35,825 nucleotides of DNA from Ruminococcus sp. (GCA_024403995.1 JAKSQT010000018.1:1-35825); one strand, 5' to 3'; counted from the first letter of the stretch, positions 15,124-23,620 are shown. Notes: generated from the sequence alone by a model not told the origin. Program-made: numbers and translations.

Positions 15124-16761
15124 TTATAGTCCTGATGAAATTTCAGCATATTTCTGAAAGATGATCGCTGCATCGCAGGCATCGAGTTTTCCGTTGAAAT
15201 TACAGTCAGCAAGTACAAGTTCAAGCTTCATAGGAGATCCCAATGAAACTTTTGAATATTCATTAAGGACATAAACAGCATCTATAGGATTAATCAAGTT
15301 GTCATGGTTCACATCACCAATAAGAGTATTGCAGACAGGAACTTCTGTGATATCAGATGTGTGAAGCGCATTTGGAACAGCGATCTCCCAGTAGGTATGA
15401 TGTACAGTTTCTTTGCGTACAAAATCATCATCGCAGAGAAACCAACTGTGAACAGTAGGTTCAAGGTCATCCCATGTAGGGTCAAGATGAAAATAATAGC
15501 CTCCGACTTTGACGATTATCCATGCATGAGTATCATTCTTGACATAACAGGTTTCAAATCCGGCTTCACGCAAAAGCAGATTCATAGTCCGTGCATAGCC
15601 TTCGCAGACAGTTTTTCCTGTCAGGAAGGGGGAAAGTTCAGTATAGCTACTGTCAGAGTAGCTATCGTCAAAAATAACATTATCGCATAGCCAGTCGTGC
15701 ATTATGCGTATCTTTTCAACATCGGTCATATCGTCATTGAGATGTTCGGAGATGAATTTCCTTGCAAGGTACTGTGCGTAGCAGTTCATAAAGCCGATAT
15801 TGTCACCATCGAGGAAATTGTCGTGGATAAAATCAGCATATTCAGCAATCGGAGAACCGTCATCGTTAACGACTTTTTTTCCGTTTATCATCATGAGATT
15901 TTCGCAGCCTGAAAAAACATTTCCGTGAATGTCGGAATTGAGGTCAATATTGATATTTTCAAGAGCCTGACAGCTTCTGAAAGCATATGGTTCAACAAAA
16001 GTATCGCTGGAAATAGTGACATTTTTCAGTAAATTGCAGCTTACGAATGCATATTTCTGAATTTCTTTTACCGAGGCAGGAATATCAAGATGTGTAAGAC
16101 GGGTATTTGTGAATGCATAGGAATCAATCTTTTCAAGCTCAGACGGGAAATTAAGATATTCAAGCTGAGTATATGCAAAGGCAAATTCATCAATATTCCG
16201 TATTGTATCAGGCAAAGCGGCAAATTTTACATCAGATTTTGAGAGTACGAATTCTCTGTAAATTCCGCTGACTTTGAAGCCGTCATACTCATTGGGAATG
16301 TACAGATAATCACGAGTGCCGTTATAAGCAAAAAGTGATATTTCATAGTTTTCGTTATCGTGGCTTCGTGATAGGATATACTGATAGTCATCATCATCAC
16401 ACAGAATGATATTATGTTTATCACAATAGGGTAGGAGACTGCTGTAGTCAGGAAAATTATGCGGAATGAACAGATACAGCCTGTTCTGAGAGCCGTCAAG
16501 AATGCCCTCTGATATATCTGTAACGGAGATTCCGTCAATAGTTTCGGGAACATAAATATTAACATATCCGTTTTCGTAAGCGGTTCTGAAGTCAAATCCG
16601 GTCAGGCAGGCAGATTTTCCGTCGTCAGTAAGACTATACGACCAGAGATCTGTATGTTTTTCGTTCATAGCGGCGGAGGATATGTCATTAAAATCAATTG
16701 AAACAGCGGTAAATAAAGCCGAGAGTACGGCTGATATTATTTTTCTGTATTTATAAAGCAT
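15124..16761 (-). CDS. Secreted leucine-rich-repeat transglutaminase-like protein with dockerin
   Basis: A 545-residue exported protein. The N-terminus (about 1-31) is a signal peptide. Residues about 60-290 hold BspA-type (LRR_5) repeats, for example IDEFAFAYTQLEYLNFPSEL and ALENINIDLNS. Residues about 350-430 form a transglutaminase-like (papain-fold) core with C386 (KTVCEGYA), H412 (THAW) and D427 (LDPTW), the full triad. The C-terminus from 481 is a dockerin with two Ca loops (GDVNHDNLINPIDAVYVLNE; ADCNFNGKLDACDAAIIFQK). The enzyme may cleave or crosslink peptide bonds while held on a cellulosome-type scaffold; actual chemistry is unknown. The ribosome site (AAAGG, 11 nt away) is weak. 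The upstream gene runs the same way, with a terminator between. Confidence 0.87.
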   Translation of the reverse strand: MLYKYRKIISAVLSALFTAVSIDFNDISSAAMNEKHTDLWSYSLTDDGKSACLTGFDFRTAYENGYVNIYVPETIDGISVTDISEGILDGSQNRLYLFIPHNFPDYSSLLPYCDKHNIILCDDDDYQYILSRSHDNENYEISLFAYNGTRDYLYIPNEYDGFKVSGIYREFVLSKSDVKFAALPDTIRNIDEFAFAYTQLEYLNFPSELEKIDSYAFTNTRLTHLDIPASVKEIQKYAFVSCNLLKNVTISSDTFVEPYAFRSCQALENINIDLNSDIHGNVFSGCENLMMINGKKVVNDDGSPIAEYADFIHDNFLDGDNIGFMNCYAQYLARKFISEHLNDDMTDVEKIRIMHDWLCDNVIFDDSYSDSSYTELSPFLTGKTVCEGYARTMNLLLREAGFETCYVKNDTHAWIIVKVGGYYFHLDPTWDDLEPTVHSWFLCDDDFVRKETVHHTYWEIAVPNALHTSDITEVPVCNTLIGDVNHDNLINPIDAVYVLNEYSKVSLGSPMKLELVLADCNFNGKLDACDAAIIFQKYAEISSGL

Positions 16762-16793
16762 AAAAAAGTGCCTTTCAAACTTTCAGATAAAAG

Positions 16794-16822
16794 AAAAAGT
16801 CCGGCTTAAAAACGGACTTTTC
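16794..16822 (-). terminator. Terminator after the Thr/Ser-rich protein gene
   Basis: AAAAAGTCCG (16794-16803) and CGGACTTTT (16813-16821) form a stem flanked by A and T runs. It can act for the minus-strand gene at 16835. Confidence 0.75.
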
Positions 16823-16834
16823 TGAAAAAATAAA

Positions 16835-17401
16835 TTAATAACCTGAATTCCAGTCTGTGGTGTCAGAACTGTATGAGCCGTCACCATCGCTCCAACTATA
16901 ATCCGTAGACTGTTCATTTGGATCTGTATAACTATATCCCGGATCTTCTGTGCTGTAATCTGTTGTATCTTCGTAACCCGTACCTTCATAAGATGTACTT
17001 TCTACAGCAGAAGTAGTTGAGGTCGTTGCAGTATAACTGCCCCAGTCGTACGGTGAAACTCCGGTCGGAATAACATTGCTTACATAGAAGCCTTCACCGG
17101 TGGTTGCGATAATGACGTAATTTGTATGTTTTGTAGTGTACTTTGAAACGGTCGTAGTAGTTGAGGCTTTGGTAAGAACAAGTTCCTCCGCAGCAGTTGT
17201 AACTGTTGTAACGGCAGGAGAATTGTTTTTTGCTACATTTTCTCTGCCGAATCCTGCGATGACGTTTTCGGACGGAGTAATCGGGAAAAATACGAAGAAA
17301 ACCATTATGGCAACGGTAAACAAAACAAAAAGACTGCATGAAAGTATGGTTATTCTTGTGGATTTTTTCAGACTTCCTAAGAAGCCGTTTCCTTTACTCA
17401 T
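16835..17401 (-). CDS. Single-pass membrane protein with Thr/Ser/Tyr/Asp-rich exterior
   Basis: A 188-residue protein. One transmembrane segment spans about residues 18-40 (ITILSCSLFVLFTVAIMVFF), preceded by a basic cytosolic tail. The remaining 145 residues are low-complexity: Thr/Val-rich at about 63-90, then Tyr/Ser/Asp/Thr-rich to the C-terminus (DYSTEDPGYSY, DYSWSDGDGSYSSD). No domain is recognised. It could be a surface stalk or linker protein. The start is the ATG at 17401 behind AGGAGTG, served by a consensus promoter. It sits upstream of the dockerin-transglutaminase gene, separated by a terminator. Confidence 0.75.
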   Translation of the reverse strand: MSKGNGFLGSLKKSTRITILSCSLFVLFTVAIMVFFVFFPITPSENVIAGFGRENVAKNNSPAVTTVTTAAEELVLTKASTTTTVSKYTTKHTNYVIIATTGEGFYVSNVIPTGVSPYDWGSYTATTSTTSAVESTSYEGTGYEDTTDYSTEDPGYSYTDPNEQSTDYSWSDGDGSYSSDTTDWNSGY

Positions 17402-17440
17402 TAAATACACACTCCTATTTACTTGATAACGTGTATTATT

Positions 17441-17469
17441 ATTGTATAACATTCTGTCCCAAAAGTCAA
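17441..17469 (-). promoter_or_regulatory. Promoter of the Thr/Ser-rich protein gene
   Basis: On the minus strand TTGACT (17469-17464), 17 nt and TACAAT (17446-17441): a near-consensus vegetative promoter about 40 nt before the ATG. Confidence 0.65.
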
Positions 17470-17547
17470 GAGGAAAACCCAATTTTCACGCATTTTCACA
17501 CAATTTTCTTATTGCTCTCTGAAGCTCATCAATTGGCAGTGAAATTC

Positions 17548-18324
17548 TTATCTGACACTTTCCTTGATGGTTTTCACTGCATTTTTTTCAAGGCGTGATA
17601 CCTGAGCCTGAGAGATGCCTATCTCATCAGCGACTTCCGTTTGTGTTCTTCCACGAAAGAAACGAAGATATAGAATATTCCGTTCCCTTTCGCCGAGATT
17701 TACAATAGCTTCACGAATAGCTTTTTCGTCCATGCAGCTTTCAACGTCATTGATGTCACTTATCTGGTCAAGTACACAAAGAGTATCATCGGTTTCTGAA
17801 TATATCGGGTCGTATATTGATACAGGATCGCTTATGCTTTCGAGTGCTATTACGACATCTGCACGTTTTTCGCTAATTTCCTCAGCTATTTCTTCAATAG
17901 TAGGTTCATGCTGGAGTCTTATGGTAAGCTTATCCTTTGCCTGAATGGCTTTATAGGCAAGGTCACGGAGCGAACGGCTCACTTTTACATGGCTGTAGTC
18001 ACGGAGATGCCTTCGCAGTTCACCGCTTATCATCGGGACACAGTAGGTTGAAAAACGAACCTCTTTTGTAAGGTCGAAGTTGTTGATAGCCTTGATAAGT
18101 CCGATAACACCGATCTGAAAAAGGTCGTCGATATCCTCACCACGTCCTGTGAAACGCTGAATCACGCTAAGAACGAGTCTCAGATTGCCGTTTATCAGCT
18201 TATCTCTTGCGGCTTTGCTGCCTGTAGCTTTTATCTCTTTTAGCAGTTCAATCTTTTCGCTTTCCTTCAGTACTGTCAGTTCCGAAGTGTTTATGCCTGC
18301 AATTTCGACTTTATTGTAACTCAT
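17548..18324 (-). CDS. sigG: RNA polymerase sporulation sigma factor SigG
   Basis: A 258-residue sigma-70-family factor matching sigma-G, the late forespore sigma factor. The start MSYNKVEIAGINTSELTVLK is the characteristic sigma-G N-terminus. Region 2 reads KLINGNLRLVLSVIQRF and DDLFQIGVIGLIKAINNFDL. Region 3 contains VSRSLRDLAYKA, and the region 4 helix-turn-helix ends GISQAQVSRLEKNAVKTIK. Length is normal. The start is the ATG at 18324, behind AAAGGAG. Classic sporulators have sigG directly after spoIIGA-sigE; here plsY lies upstream and neither partner is in the window. I could not identify a convincing sigma-F or sigma-G promoter upstream. Confidence 0.9.
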   Translation of the reverse strand: MSYNKVEIAGINTSELTVLKESEKIELLKEIKATGSKAARDKLINGNLRLVLSVIQRFTGRGEDIDDLFQIGVIGLIKAINNFDLTKEVRFSTYCVPMISGELRRHLRDYSHVKVSRSLRDLAYKAIQAKDKLTIRLQHEPTIEEIAEEISEKRADVVIALESISDPVSIYDPIYSETDDTLCVLDQISDINDVESCMDEKAIREAIVNLGERERNILYLRFFRGRTQTEVADEIGISQAQVSRLEKNAVKTIKESVR

Positions 18325-18423
18325 GTTGTTCTCCTTTGTCAGAATATATTGATGGCATAAATAGTATTGACAAGGAAAAACTTTTGTAATCATGGATAAT
18401 TCAGGATTTAAAGGTGAAAAAAT

Positions 18424-18451
18424 AAAACGCTCCCCAAAAAGAGAGCGTTTT
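18424..18451 (-). terminator. Terminator after plsY
   Basis: AAAACGCTC (18424-18432) and GAGCGTTTT (18443-18451) form a 9-bp stem with A/T tails, 17 nt beyond the plsY stop, separating it from sigG. Confidence 0.75.
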
Positions 18452-18467
18452 CATCAGTGAATATTTA

Positions 18468-19103
18468 TCAGCCTTTTACATTGCGCTTGATACGTTCAAT
18501 TTCCTGATCTTTTTTCCACAGGAAGCTTATATGTGCCTCAGTGCCGTTCTGAATGCGCTTGATGTTTTCGATATGCTTGTACAGCATTACAAGTGCAACA
18601 GCCGATAATACACAGGTTCCGGCAATATCGCCGGTTGTAAATGCGTAGTATGATGTAAAGATCATAGAGCCGCTTATTGGGACGATGCATATATAGTCAA
18701 ACGTCAGGCTGAGTATCAGTTCACAGCATAGCAGAATCAAAAAGAAACACGGTTCATAAGCAAGAATTACTCCGCCAAGACAGGCAAGACCTTTTCCTCC
18801 ATGAAAATTCATAAGAAAAGGGAATATGTGACCAAGGATACACGCTCCGCCTGTAAGAGCTTTTGCAAATCTCAGCTTTGGGAAAAGCATAGCCGCCACG
18901 GATACGGCAACAGCAGCTTTGAAAATATCAAAAATTGCTACTACTGCGCCTGCCTTTTTGCCCATAATAATAACAGCGTTGGAAGCACCGGCGTTTCCTG
19001 TACCTTTTTTACGTATATCAAAGCCTTTGATTTTGGCGATTATATAGGCAGGATTTATATTCCCGACCAGATACCCCATCAGGGAACATAATAATGTCTG
19101 CAT
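18468..19103 (-). CDS. plsY: Glycerol-3-phosphate acyltransferase PlsY
   Basis: A 211-residue integral membrane enzyme that transfers the acyl group from acyl-phosphate to sn-glycerol-3-phosphate, the first step of phospholipid synthesis. The three conserved PlsY loops are visible: GNINPAYIIAK near the N-terminus; RKKGTGNAGASNAV (phosphate site, about 31-44); and HIFPFLMNFHGGKGLA (about 91-106). Several transmembrane helices separate them. The charged C-terminal tail follows a YKHIENIKRIQNGTE motif usual for the family. The start is the ATG at 19103 behind AGGAGG; a longer frame has no support. It has its own promoter and terminator. Confidence 0.93.
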   Translation of the reverse strand: MQTLLCSLMGYLVGNINPAYIIAKIKGFDIRKKGTGNAGASNAVIIMGKKAGAVVAIFDIFKAAVAVSVAAMLFPKLRFAKALTGGACILGHIFPFLMNFHGGKGLACLGGVILAYEPCFFLILLCCELILSLTFDYICIVPISGSMIFTSYYAFTTGDIAGTCVLSAVALVMLYKHIENIKRIQNGTEAHISFLWKKDQEIERIKRNVKG

Positions 19104-19134
19104 AATCAAACCTCCTATCGTATAATCTATTATA

Positions 19135-19163
19135 ATTATAGCACAGAATTTCCATTTTGTAAA
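19135..19163 (-). promoter_or_regulatory. Promoter of plsY
   Basis: Minus-strand TTTACA (19163-19158), 17 nt and TATAAT (19140-19135), about 32 nt before the plsY ATG. Confidence 0.65.
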
Positions 19164-19198
19164 GCTATATGGTTTTGTGTTGTTTGATGAATTTTTAA

Positions 19199-19227
19199 TT
19201 GACACTTTTCCTGTCATATGTTATAAT
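19199..19227 (+). promoter_or_regulatory. Perfect consensus promoter of the reductase-peptidase operon
   Basis: TTGACA (19199-19204), exactly 17 nt and TATAAT (19222-19227). Transcription should start near 19234, giving a leader of about 110 nt. Confidence 0.8.
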
Positions 19228-19233
19228 TAATAT

Positions 19234-19343
19234 TGGCTGATAGATTGCTGCACTAATTGGATTTTGCCTTGAAAATCAGGCTTTTTTCTGGTTCCGGCAA
19301 TGTCTGAACAGCGGAGCAACAGCAATAAGGAGATGTATGCCAT
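19234..19343 (+). promoter_or_regulatory. Possible structured leader with attenuator-like hairpin
   Basis: ATTGCTG (about 19239-19245) can pair with CAGCAAT near 19320, closing the leader. Inside, GCCT (19266-19269) and AGGC (19278-19281) form a short hairpin directly before TTTTTT (19282-19287). TTGCC (19264-19268) could alternatively pair with GGCAA further on. The hairpin is short, so attenuation is only a suggestion. Confidence 0.3.
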
Positions 19344-20204
19344 ATGTTCGATGCTGCAATAATAGGCACCGGTCCAGCCGGACTGTCTGCTGCGCTCAAT
19401 CTTAAAATACACAATAAAAATATAGTATGGCTCGGTTCAGCAGCCATATGCGAAAAAGTTTGCCTTGCGGAGGATATACGGAATTTTGTCGGCTTTTCGT
19501 CAATAAGCGGTATGGAGCTTGCGGAATGCCTGAGAAAGCAGGCAGATGATGCAGAACTTGCTGTGACGGATAAAGTAGTGAATACCGTAGTGCCGATGGG
19601 AGACAAATTTGGTATCCTTGCCGGTTCTGAGTTCTTCGAGGCTAAAACAGTTCTTCTTGCTACAGGAATTGCAATGAACGGACAGATAAAAGGTGAAGCA
19701 GAACGTCTTGGGCACGGTGTAAGCTATTGTGCAACCTGTGACGGGAGACTTTACAAAGGAAAGCGAATAGCTGTTGTCTGCAATGCGGCAAGACTTGAAC
19801 ATGAAGTCAGCTTCCTTGCAGAACTTGCGGAGCACATCGACTATTTTCCATATTATCCTGATAATGGCATTGTTCTGCCGAATGTTACAGTACACACGGA
19901 AAAGCCTGTTGAGGTAATTGGTGAAGGTCATGCTGAAGGACTTATGCTGAGTGACGGAAATATTCTTGAAATAAGCGGATTATTCTGTCTGAGGACATCT
20001 GTGGCGCTTGCAAATCTTATGAAGGAAGTGCATTCGGAAGACGGACATATTATTGTTGACCGAAGTATGATGACAAATATCAAAGGCTGTTTTGCTGCCG
20101 GTGACTGTACAGGCAGGCCCTATCAGTACGCAAAGGCAATAGGTGAGGGCTGTATTGCTGCTCACAGTATCATAAATTATCTTGCAACGGAGGAGAAAAA
20201 ATGA
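19344..20204 (+). CDS. Thioredoxin-reductase-like flavoprotein lacking a visible NADPH motif
   Basis: A 286-residue two-dinucleotide-domain flavoprotein. FAD contacts are GTGPAG (8-13) and CFAAGDCTG (249-257). The redox pair is C129/C132 in CATCDG, exactly as in thioredoxin reductases. The NADPH domain is abnormal: where family members have GxGxxA the sequence reads VVCNAARLEHE (144-154), and the HRRxxxR motif is absent. This resembles clostridial ferredoxin-dependent flavin thioredoxin reductases, which lost NADPH binding, so ferredoxin or another donor is possible. Length is slightly short. The RBS AAGGAG is 11 nt upstream. Its stop overlaps the start of the M16 peptidase (ATGA), so the two are coupled. 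Confidence 0.8.
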   Translation: MFDAAIIGTGPAGLSAALNLKIHNKNIVWLGSAAICEKVCLAEDIRNFVGFSSISGMELAECLRKQADDAELAVTDKVVNTVVPMGDKFGILAGSEFFEAKTVLLATGIAMNGQIKGEAERLGHGVSYCATCDGRLYKGKRIAVVCNAARLEHEVSFLAELAEHIDYFPYYPDNGIVLPNVTVHTEKPVEVIGEGHAEGLMLSDGNILEISGLFCLRTSVALANLMKEVHSEDGHIIVDRSMMTNIKGCFAAGDCTGRPYQYAKAIGEGCIAAHSIINYLATEEKK

Positions 20205-23056
20205 AATTATCAGTCGGAACAAAATTACACGGTTTTGAAGTTACACGCATCAGAGAAATACAGCAGCTTGACGGCAGACTTGTGGAAATGCGCCACGAGG
20301 AGACAGGTGCAGAGCTTTGCTGGATGGATAACGGTGCATCCAACAAACTGTTTTCAGTCGCATTCAAGACACTCCCGTTTGATGATACAGGAGTATTCCA
20401 TATTCTTGAACACAGCGTACTGTGCGGTTCGGAAAAATTCCCTGTAAAAGAGCCGTTTGTTGATCTTCTCAAAGGAAGTATGCAGACATTTCTCAATGCA
20501 ATGACATATCCTGACAAAACGGTTTATCCGATATCAAGCCGGAACAAACAGGATTATCTGAATCTTTCCGAGGTATATCTTGATGCCGTATTTGCACCAA
20601 AGATACTGACTAATAAAAGCATTTTCATGCAGGAAGGCTGGCATATGGAGAATGATGAAAACGGTAAACCTATTTTCAAAGGCGTTGTTTTCAATGAAAT
20701 GAAGGGCGCTTTAGCCGATGTCAGTGAAAAAATCGACGTAAGCATGAACCGTCTGGTCTTTCCTGACAGCATATACCGCTTTGTTTCAGGCGGTGAACCA
20801 TGTTCAATTCCTGAGCTGACATATGAGAAATTCCGTGAAACATGGAAAAATTTCTATCATCCGTCAAATGCAAAATTCTATCTTGACGGTGATGTGCCGC
20901 TTGATGAGTCGCTTGAAATGATAAACAGCTATATTTCGGGAAAAGGCAGACTTGATAAGCTGCCTGAGCTTGAAATGCAGAAGGCTGTAAGCGGATGTGC
21001 CGAGATACCGTATGAGCTTGGCGAAGATGAAGATGCTGAAAACAGAACGCATTTTACCATGGAAAAAATTATCGGAACTTTTGCTGATAAAACGAAAATA
21101 ATGGCTGCATCCGTGCTGTCTGACTATCTTGCAGGCAGCAATGAATCTCCCGTTACAAAAGCTGTTCTTGATGCAGAACTTGCACAGGACGTTGAAATTC
21201 AGGCTATGGACGGCATTGCACAGCCGCTGTTCTGTATAAGTGCCCATAACCTCAATAAGGAACAGATTGATCCACTGAAAAAACTTATCTCAGATGAAAT
21301 TGATAAGATTATAAAGAACGGTATTGATAAGGCGGAGCTGTATGCCTGCATTAACCAGATGGAATTCAATCTGCGTTCAATGGAAGAACCACAGGGACTT
21401 GTCCGCAATATAAATGCACTTGACAGTTGGCTTTACGGCGGTGATCCGCTGCTTTATCTCGTTCATGATGATAATTTTGCAGAGCTGCGTGACATGGTTG
21501 AAAACGGTGGTTTTGAGTCACTGCTTTCGGAACTTTTCTCCGCTGAAGGAATGTGTGAGGTCACTGCAATTCCTGATAAGGGGCTTGTAAAACGCATGGC
21601 TGAAGATGAAAATGCCGAACTGAAAAGACGCTGCGATCTGCTTTCAGACAGTGAAAAAGCTGAGCTTGAAAAAAGCGTTGAGGAGCTTGTAAAATGGCAG
21701 TCCGCCCCCGATTCTCCGGAGGCAAAGGCTAAACTGCCAATGCTTGCGGTAAGTGAGATCGCACCTGAACCTGAAAAAATCAATACAAAAATCAGTTCGG
21801 AAGACGGAGTTACAGTTATCCGCCATAATATAGCAAGCTTTGGAATTACTCATTTTACCATGTATTTTGCTGTTCCTGAGCTTAGTCTTGAGGATATTTC
21901 AAAGGTTTCGCTTCTTAAAAATATTTTTGGTTCACTGCCTACTGCAAAACATTCTGTTCTGGAATTGCAGCAGCTTATCAGAAATTATATCGGTACAGTC
22001 AGATTGCGTCTTAAATTTTATGCTGACAAGGGAGACAGAAAGTGTTGTAAGCCATATCTTGCTGTTATGTGCAGTGCCCTTGATAAAAATGTCGGAAAAG
22101 CTGTTGAGCTTATCTGTGAGATTTTGACGGAGACTGATTTCAGCTGCAAAGATATGATAAAAAATATTATTCTCCAGACAGAGGAAAGTAATCGCCGCTA
22201 TCTGCTTTCAAGCGGTCACGCACTCGGTATCAGCGAGACACGTTCAGCTTATTCTGCACTCTGTGCTGCTGAGGAGGCTGCCGGCGGATATAGTTATGTG
22301 AAGTGTGTAAGCAGTCTGGCTGAAAATTTTGATACCGAGTCGGATAAATTTGCTGAACTTCTTGAAAATACGCTGAAAAATGCAGTTTGCCGCAAGAGAC
22401 TTACTTTGAGTATTACCTCAAATTCCGCTGCTGATGTTCTTTCGCTTATCAGCATTCCTGACGGAACAGCAGCAGAGAAGTATGCTGAATATACTTCGAC
22501 TGTACCTGAAAGATTAGGTGTCAGCGTACCTTCATCGGTTTCATATGCAGTTCAGGGCTGGCATTCTCAGACACGTACAGGCGCTATGCGTACACTTTCC
22601 CAGATCATGTCATATGATTATCTCTGGTCATCAGTCCGTGTTCATGGCGGTGCATACGGCGCAGGAATGAAGGCTTTCCTGAATGGTGATATCATTTGCT
22701 ATTCATACCGTGATCCTTCACCTGATAAGACGCTTTCTGTTTTTTCAGATACAGCAGATGCCCTTGAAAAATGGTGTGCAGGTGATGAACGTCTTGAAAA
22801 CTATATTATATCTTCTGTTGCGGCATCTGAGCCTCTCCGTTCTCCGCAGACAGAGGGAATGATTCAGGACGAATATGTATTTTCAGGCGTTTCATTTGAG
22901 GACAGAACAGCAGAACGCCGTGAAATGCTTGATACAACGAGGGACGGATTGCTCGGATTATGCGGACTTCTCCGTGAAATGGGAGAAAAAGGCAGTATCA
23001 GCGTTGTTGCAAATCAACAAGTTCTTGATACGATTCAGAATATTGAAGTTCTCTGA
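20201..23056 (+). CDS. M16C metallopeptidase (presequence-protease/insulinase family)
   Basis: A 951-residue zinc peptidase of the PreP/Cym1 type, a clam-shell enzyme that degrades peptides. The inverted zinc motif HILEH (H67, E70, H71) is followed by GSEKFPVKEPFVDLLKGS and FLNAMTYPDKTVYP, family hallmarks, with the third ligand probably E166 (VVFNEMKG). Four domains are expected and the length suits a single-chain M16C enzyme. The second half has YDYLWSSVRVHGGAYGAG, the conserved substrate-contact region. There is no signal peptide, so it should be cytosolic and handle free peptides. It overlaps the reductase gene by 4 nt and ends before a strong terminator. Confidence 0.92.
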   Translation: MKLSVGTKLHGFEVTRIREIQQLDGRLVEMRHEETGAELCWMDNGASNKLFSVAFKTLPFDDTGVFHILEHSVLCGSEKFPVKEPFVDLLKGSMQTFLNAMTYPDKTVYPISSRNKQDYLNLSEVYLDAVFAPKILTNKSIFMQEGWHMENDENGKPIFKGVVFNEMKGALADVSEKIDVSMNRLVFPDSIYRFVSGGEPCSIPELTYEKFRETWKNFYHPSNAKFYLDGDVPLDESLEMINSYISGKGRLDKLPELEMQKAVSGCAEIPYELGEDEDAENRTHFTMEKIIGTFADKTKIMAASVLSDYLAGSNESPVTKAVLDAELAQDVEIQAMDGIAQPLFCISAHNLNKEQIDPLKKLISDEIDKIIKNGIDKAELYACINQMEFNLRSMEEPQGLVRNINALDSWLYGGDPLLYLVHDDNFAELRDMVENGGFESLLSELFSAEGMCEVTAIPDKGLVKRMAEDENAELKRRCDLLSDSEKAELEKSVEELVKWQSAPDSPEAKAKLPMLAVSEIAPEPEKINTKISSEDGVTVIRHNIASFGITHFTMYFAVPELSLEDISKVSLLKNIFGSLPTAKHSVLELQQLIRNYIGTVRLRLKFYADKGDRKCCKPYLAVMCSALDKNVGKAVELICEILTETDFSCKDMIKNIILQTEESNRRYLLSSGHALGISETRSAYSALCAAEEAAGGYSYVKCVSSLAENFDTESDKFAELLENTLKNAVCRKRLTLSITSNSAADVLSLISIPDGTAAEKYAEYTSTVPERLGVSVPSSVSYAVQGWHSQTRTGAMRTLSQIMSYDYLWSSVRVHGGAYGAGMKAFLNGDIICYSYRDPSPDKTLSVFSDTADALEKWCAGDERLENYIISSVAASEPLRSPQTEGMIQDEYVFSGVSFEDRTAERREMLDTTRDGLLGLCGLLREMGEKGSISVVANQQVLDTIQNIEVL

Positions 23057-23065
23057 TAATATTGC

Positions 23066-23578
23066 TTAGTACAGATAAAAAGCAAACAGGCATATACTTT
23101 GAATCTTTCTCAAAGTATATGCCTGATTTTTTCTTTTTTTGGTTTTGTCAGCAATATTATGGTATTCGTCGAACAATTCAAGACATTCCCTGCGGTCTGT
23201 TTCAGTAAGCATTGCGGTTTTGTCAGTGTTATAGAACTTTTCGTCACGAAAACCTATGGCATCGGTGTCAGATATATTGCATCCGTAAAAGACTCTGCCT
23301 ATATTTGCCCACATTATCGCACCGAGACACATAGGACACGGTTCGGCAGTTGTATAAAGCTCACAGCCTGACAGGTCATATGAGCCGATATTACGGCAGG
23401 CATCACGTATAGCAAGCATTTCTCCGTGACAGGTCGGGTCATTCTGTTTAAGTACTTCGTTGTGACCTTTGCCGATTATTTCGCCGTTTTTCACGACCAC
23501 ACAGCCAAACGGCCCTCCATGTCTCTGGTGGATACCTGATTCAGCTTCCTCAATTGCTTTCTGCATGAAAAAATTCAT
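23066..23578 (-). CDS. Nucleoside/guanine deaminase-like zinc enzyme
   Basis: A 170-residue cytidine-deaminase-fold protein. The zinc site is complete: CHGEM (His plus catalytic Glu, about residues 52-56) and PCPMC (about 84-88). GGPFGCVVVKNGEIIGKGHN and AIMWANIGRVFYGC match the guanine deaminase GuaD group, which turns guanine into xanthine; tRNA adenosine deaminase TadA is less likely from the C-terminal half (DAIGFRDEKFY). The start is the ATG at 23578 behind AAAGGA. The last 20 or so residues (NQAYTLRKIQ…) are encoded by the terminator hairpin of the convergent M16 gene, after two A-runs, and look unlike a native C-terminus. It lies 42 nt after the GGDEF gene in the same direction. Confidence 0.85.
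   Translation of the reverse strand: MNFFMQKAIEEAESGIHQRHGGPFGCVVVKNGEIIGKGHNEVLKQNDPTCHGEMLAIRDACRNIGSYDLSGCELYTTAEPCPMCLGAIMWANIGRVFYGCNISDTDAIGFRDEKFYNTDKTAMLTETDRRECLELFDEYHNIADKTKKRKNQAYTLRKIQSICLFAFYLY
23087..23140. terminator. Bidirectional terminator between M16 peptidase and deaminase genes
   Basis: CAGGCATATACTTTGA (23087-23102) and TCAAAGTATATGCCTG (23110-23125) are a perfect 16-bp stem, followed on the plus strand by ATTTTTTCTTTTTTT. On the minus strand TTTGCTTTTTAT follows. The stem lies inside the 3' end of the deaminase frame. Confidence 0.9.
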
Positions 23579-23620
23579 ATAATGTCCTTTCCAAAAATGC
23601 ACCCAGAGCAGAGCACTCCT

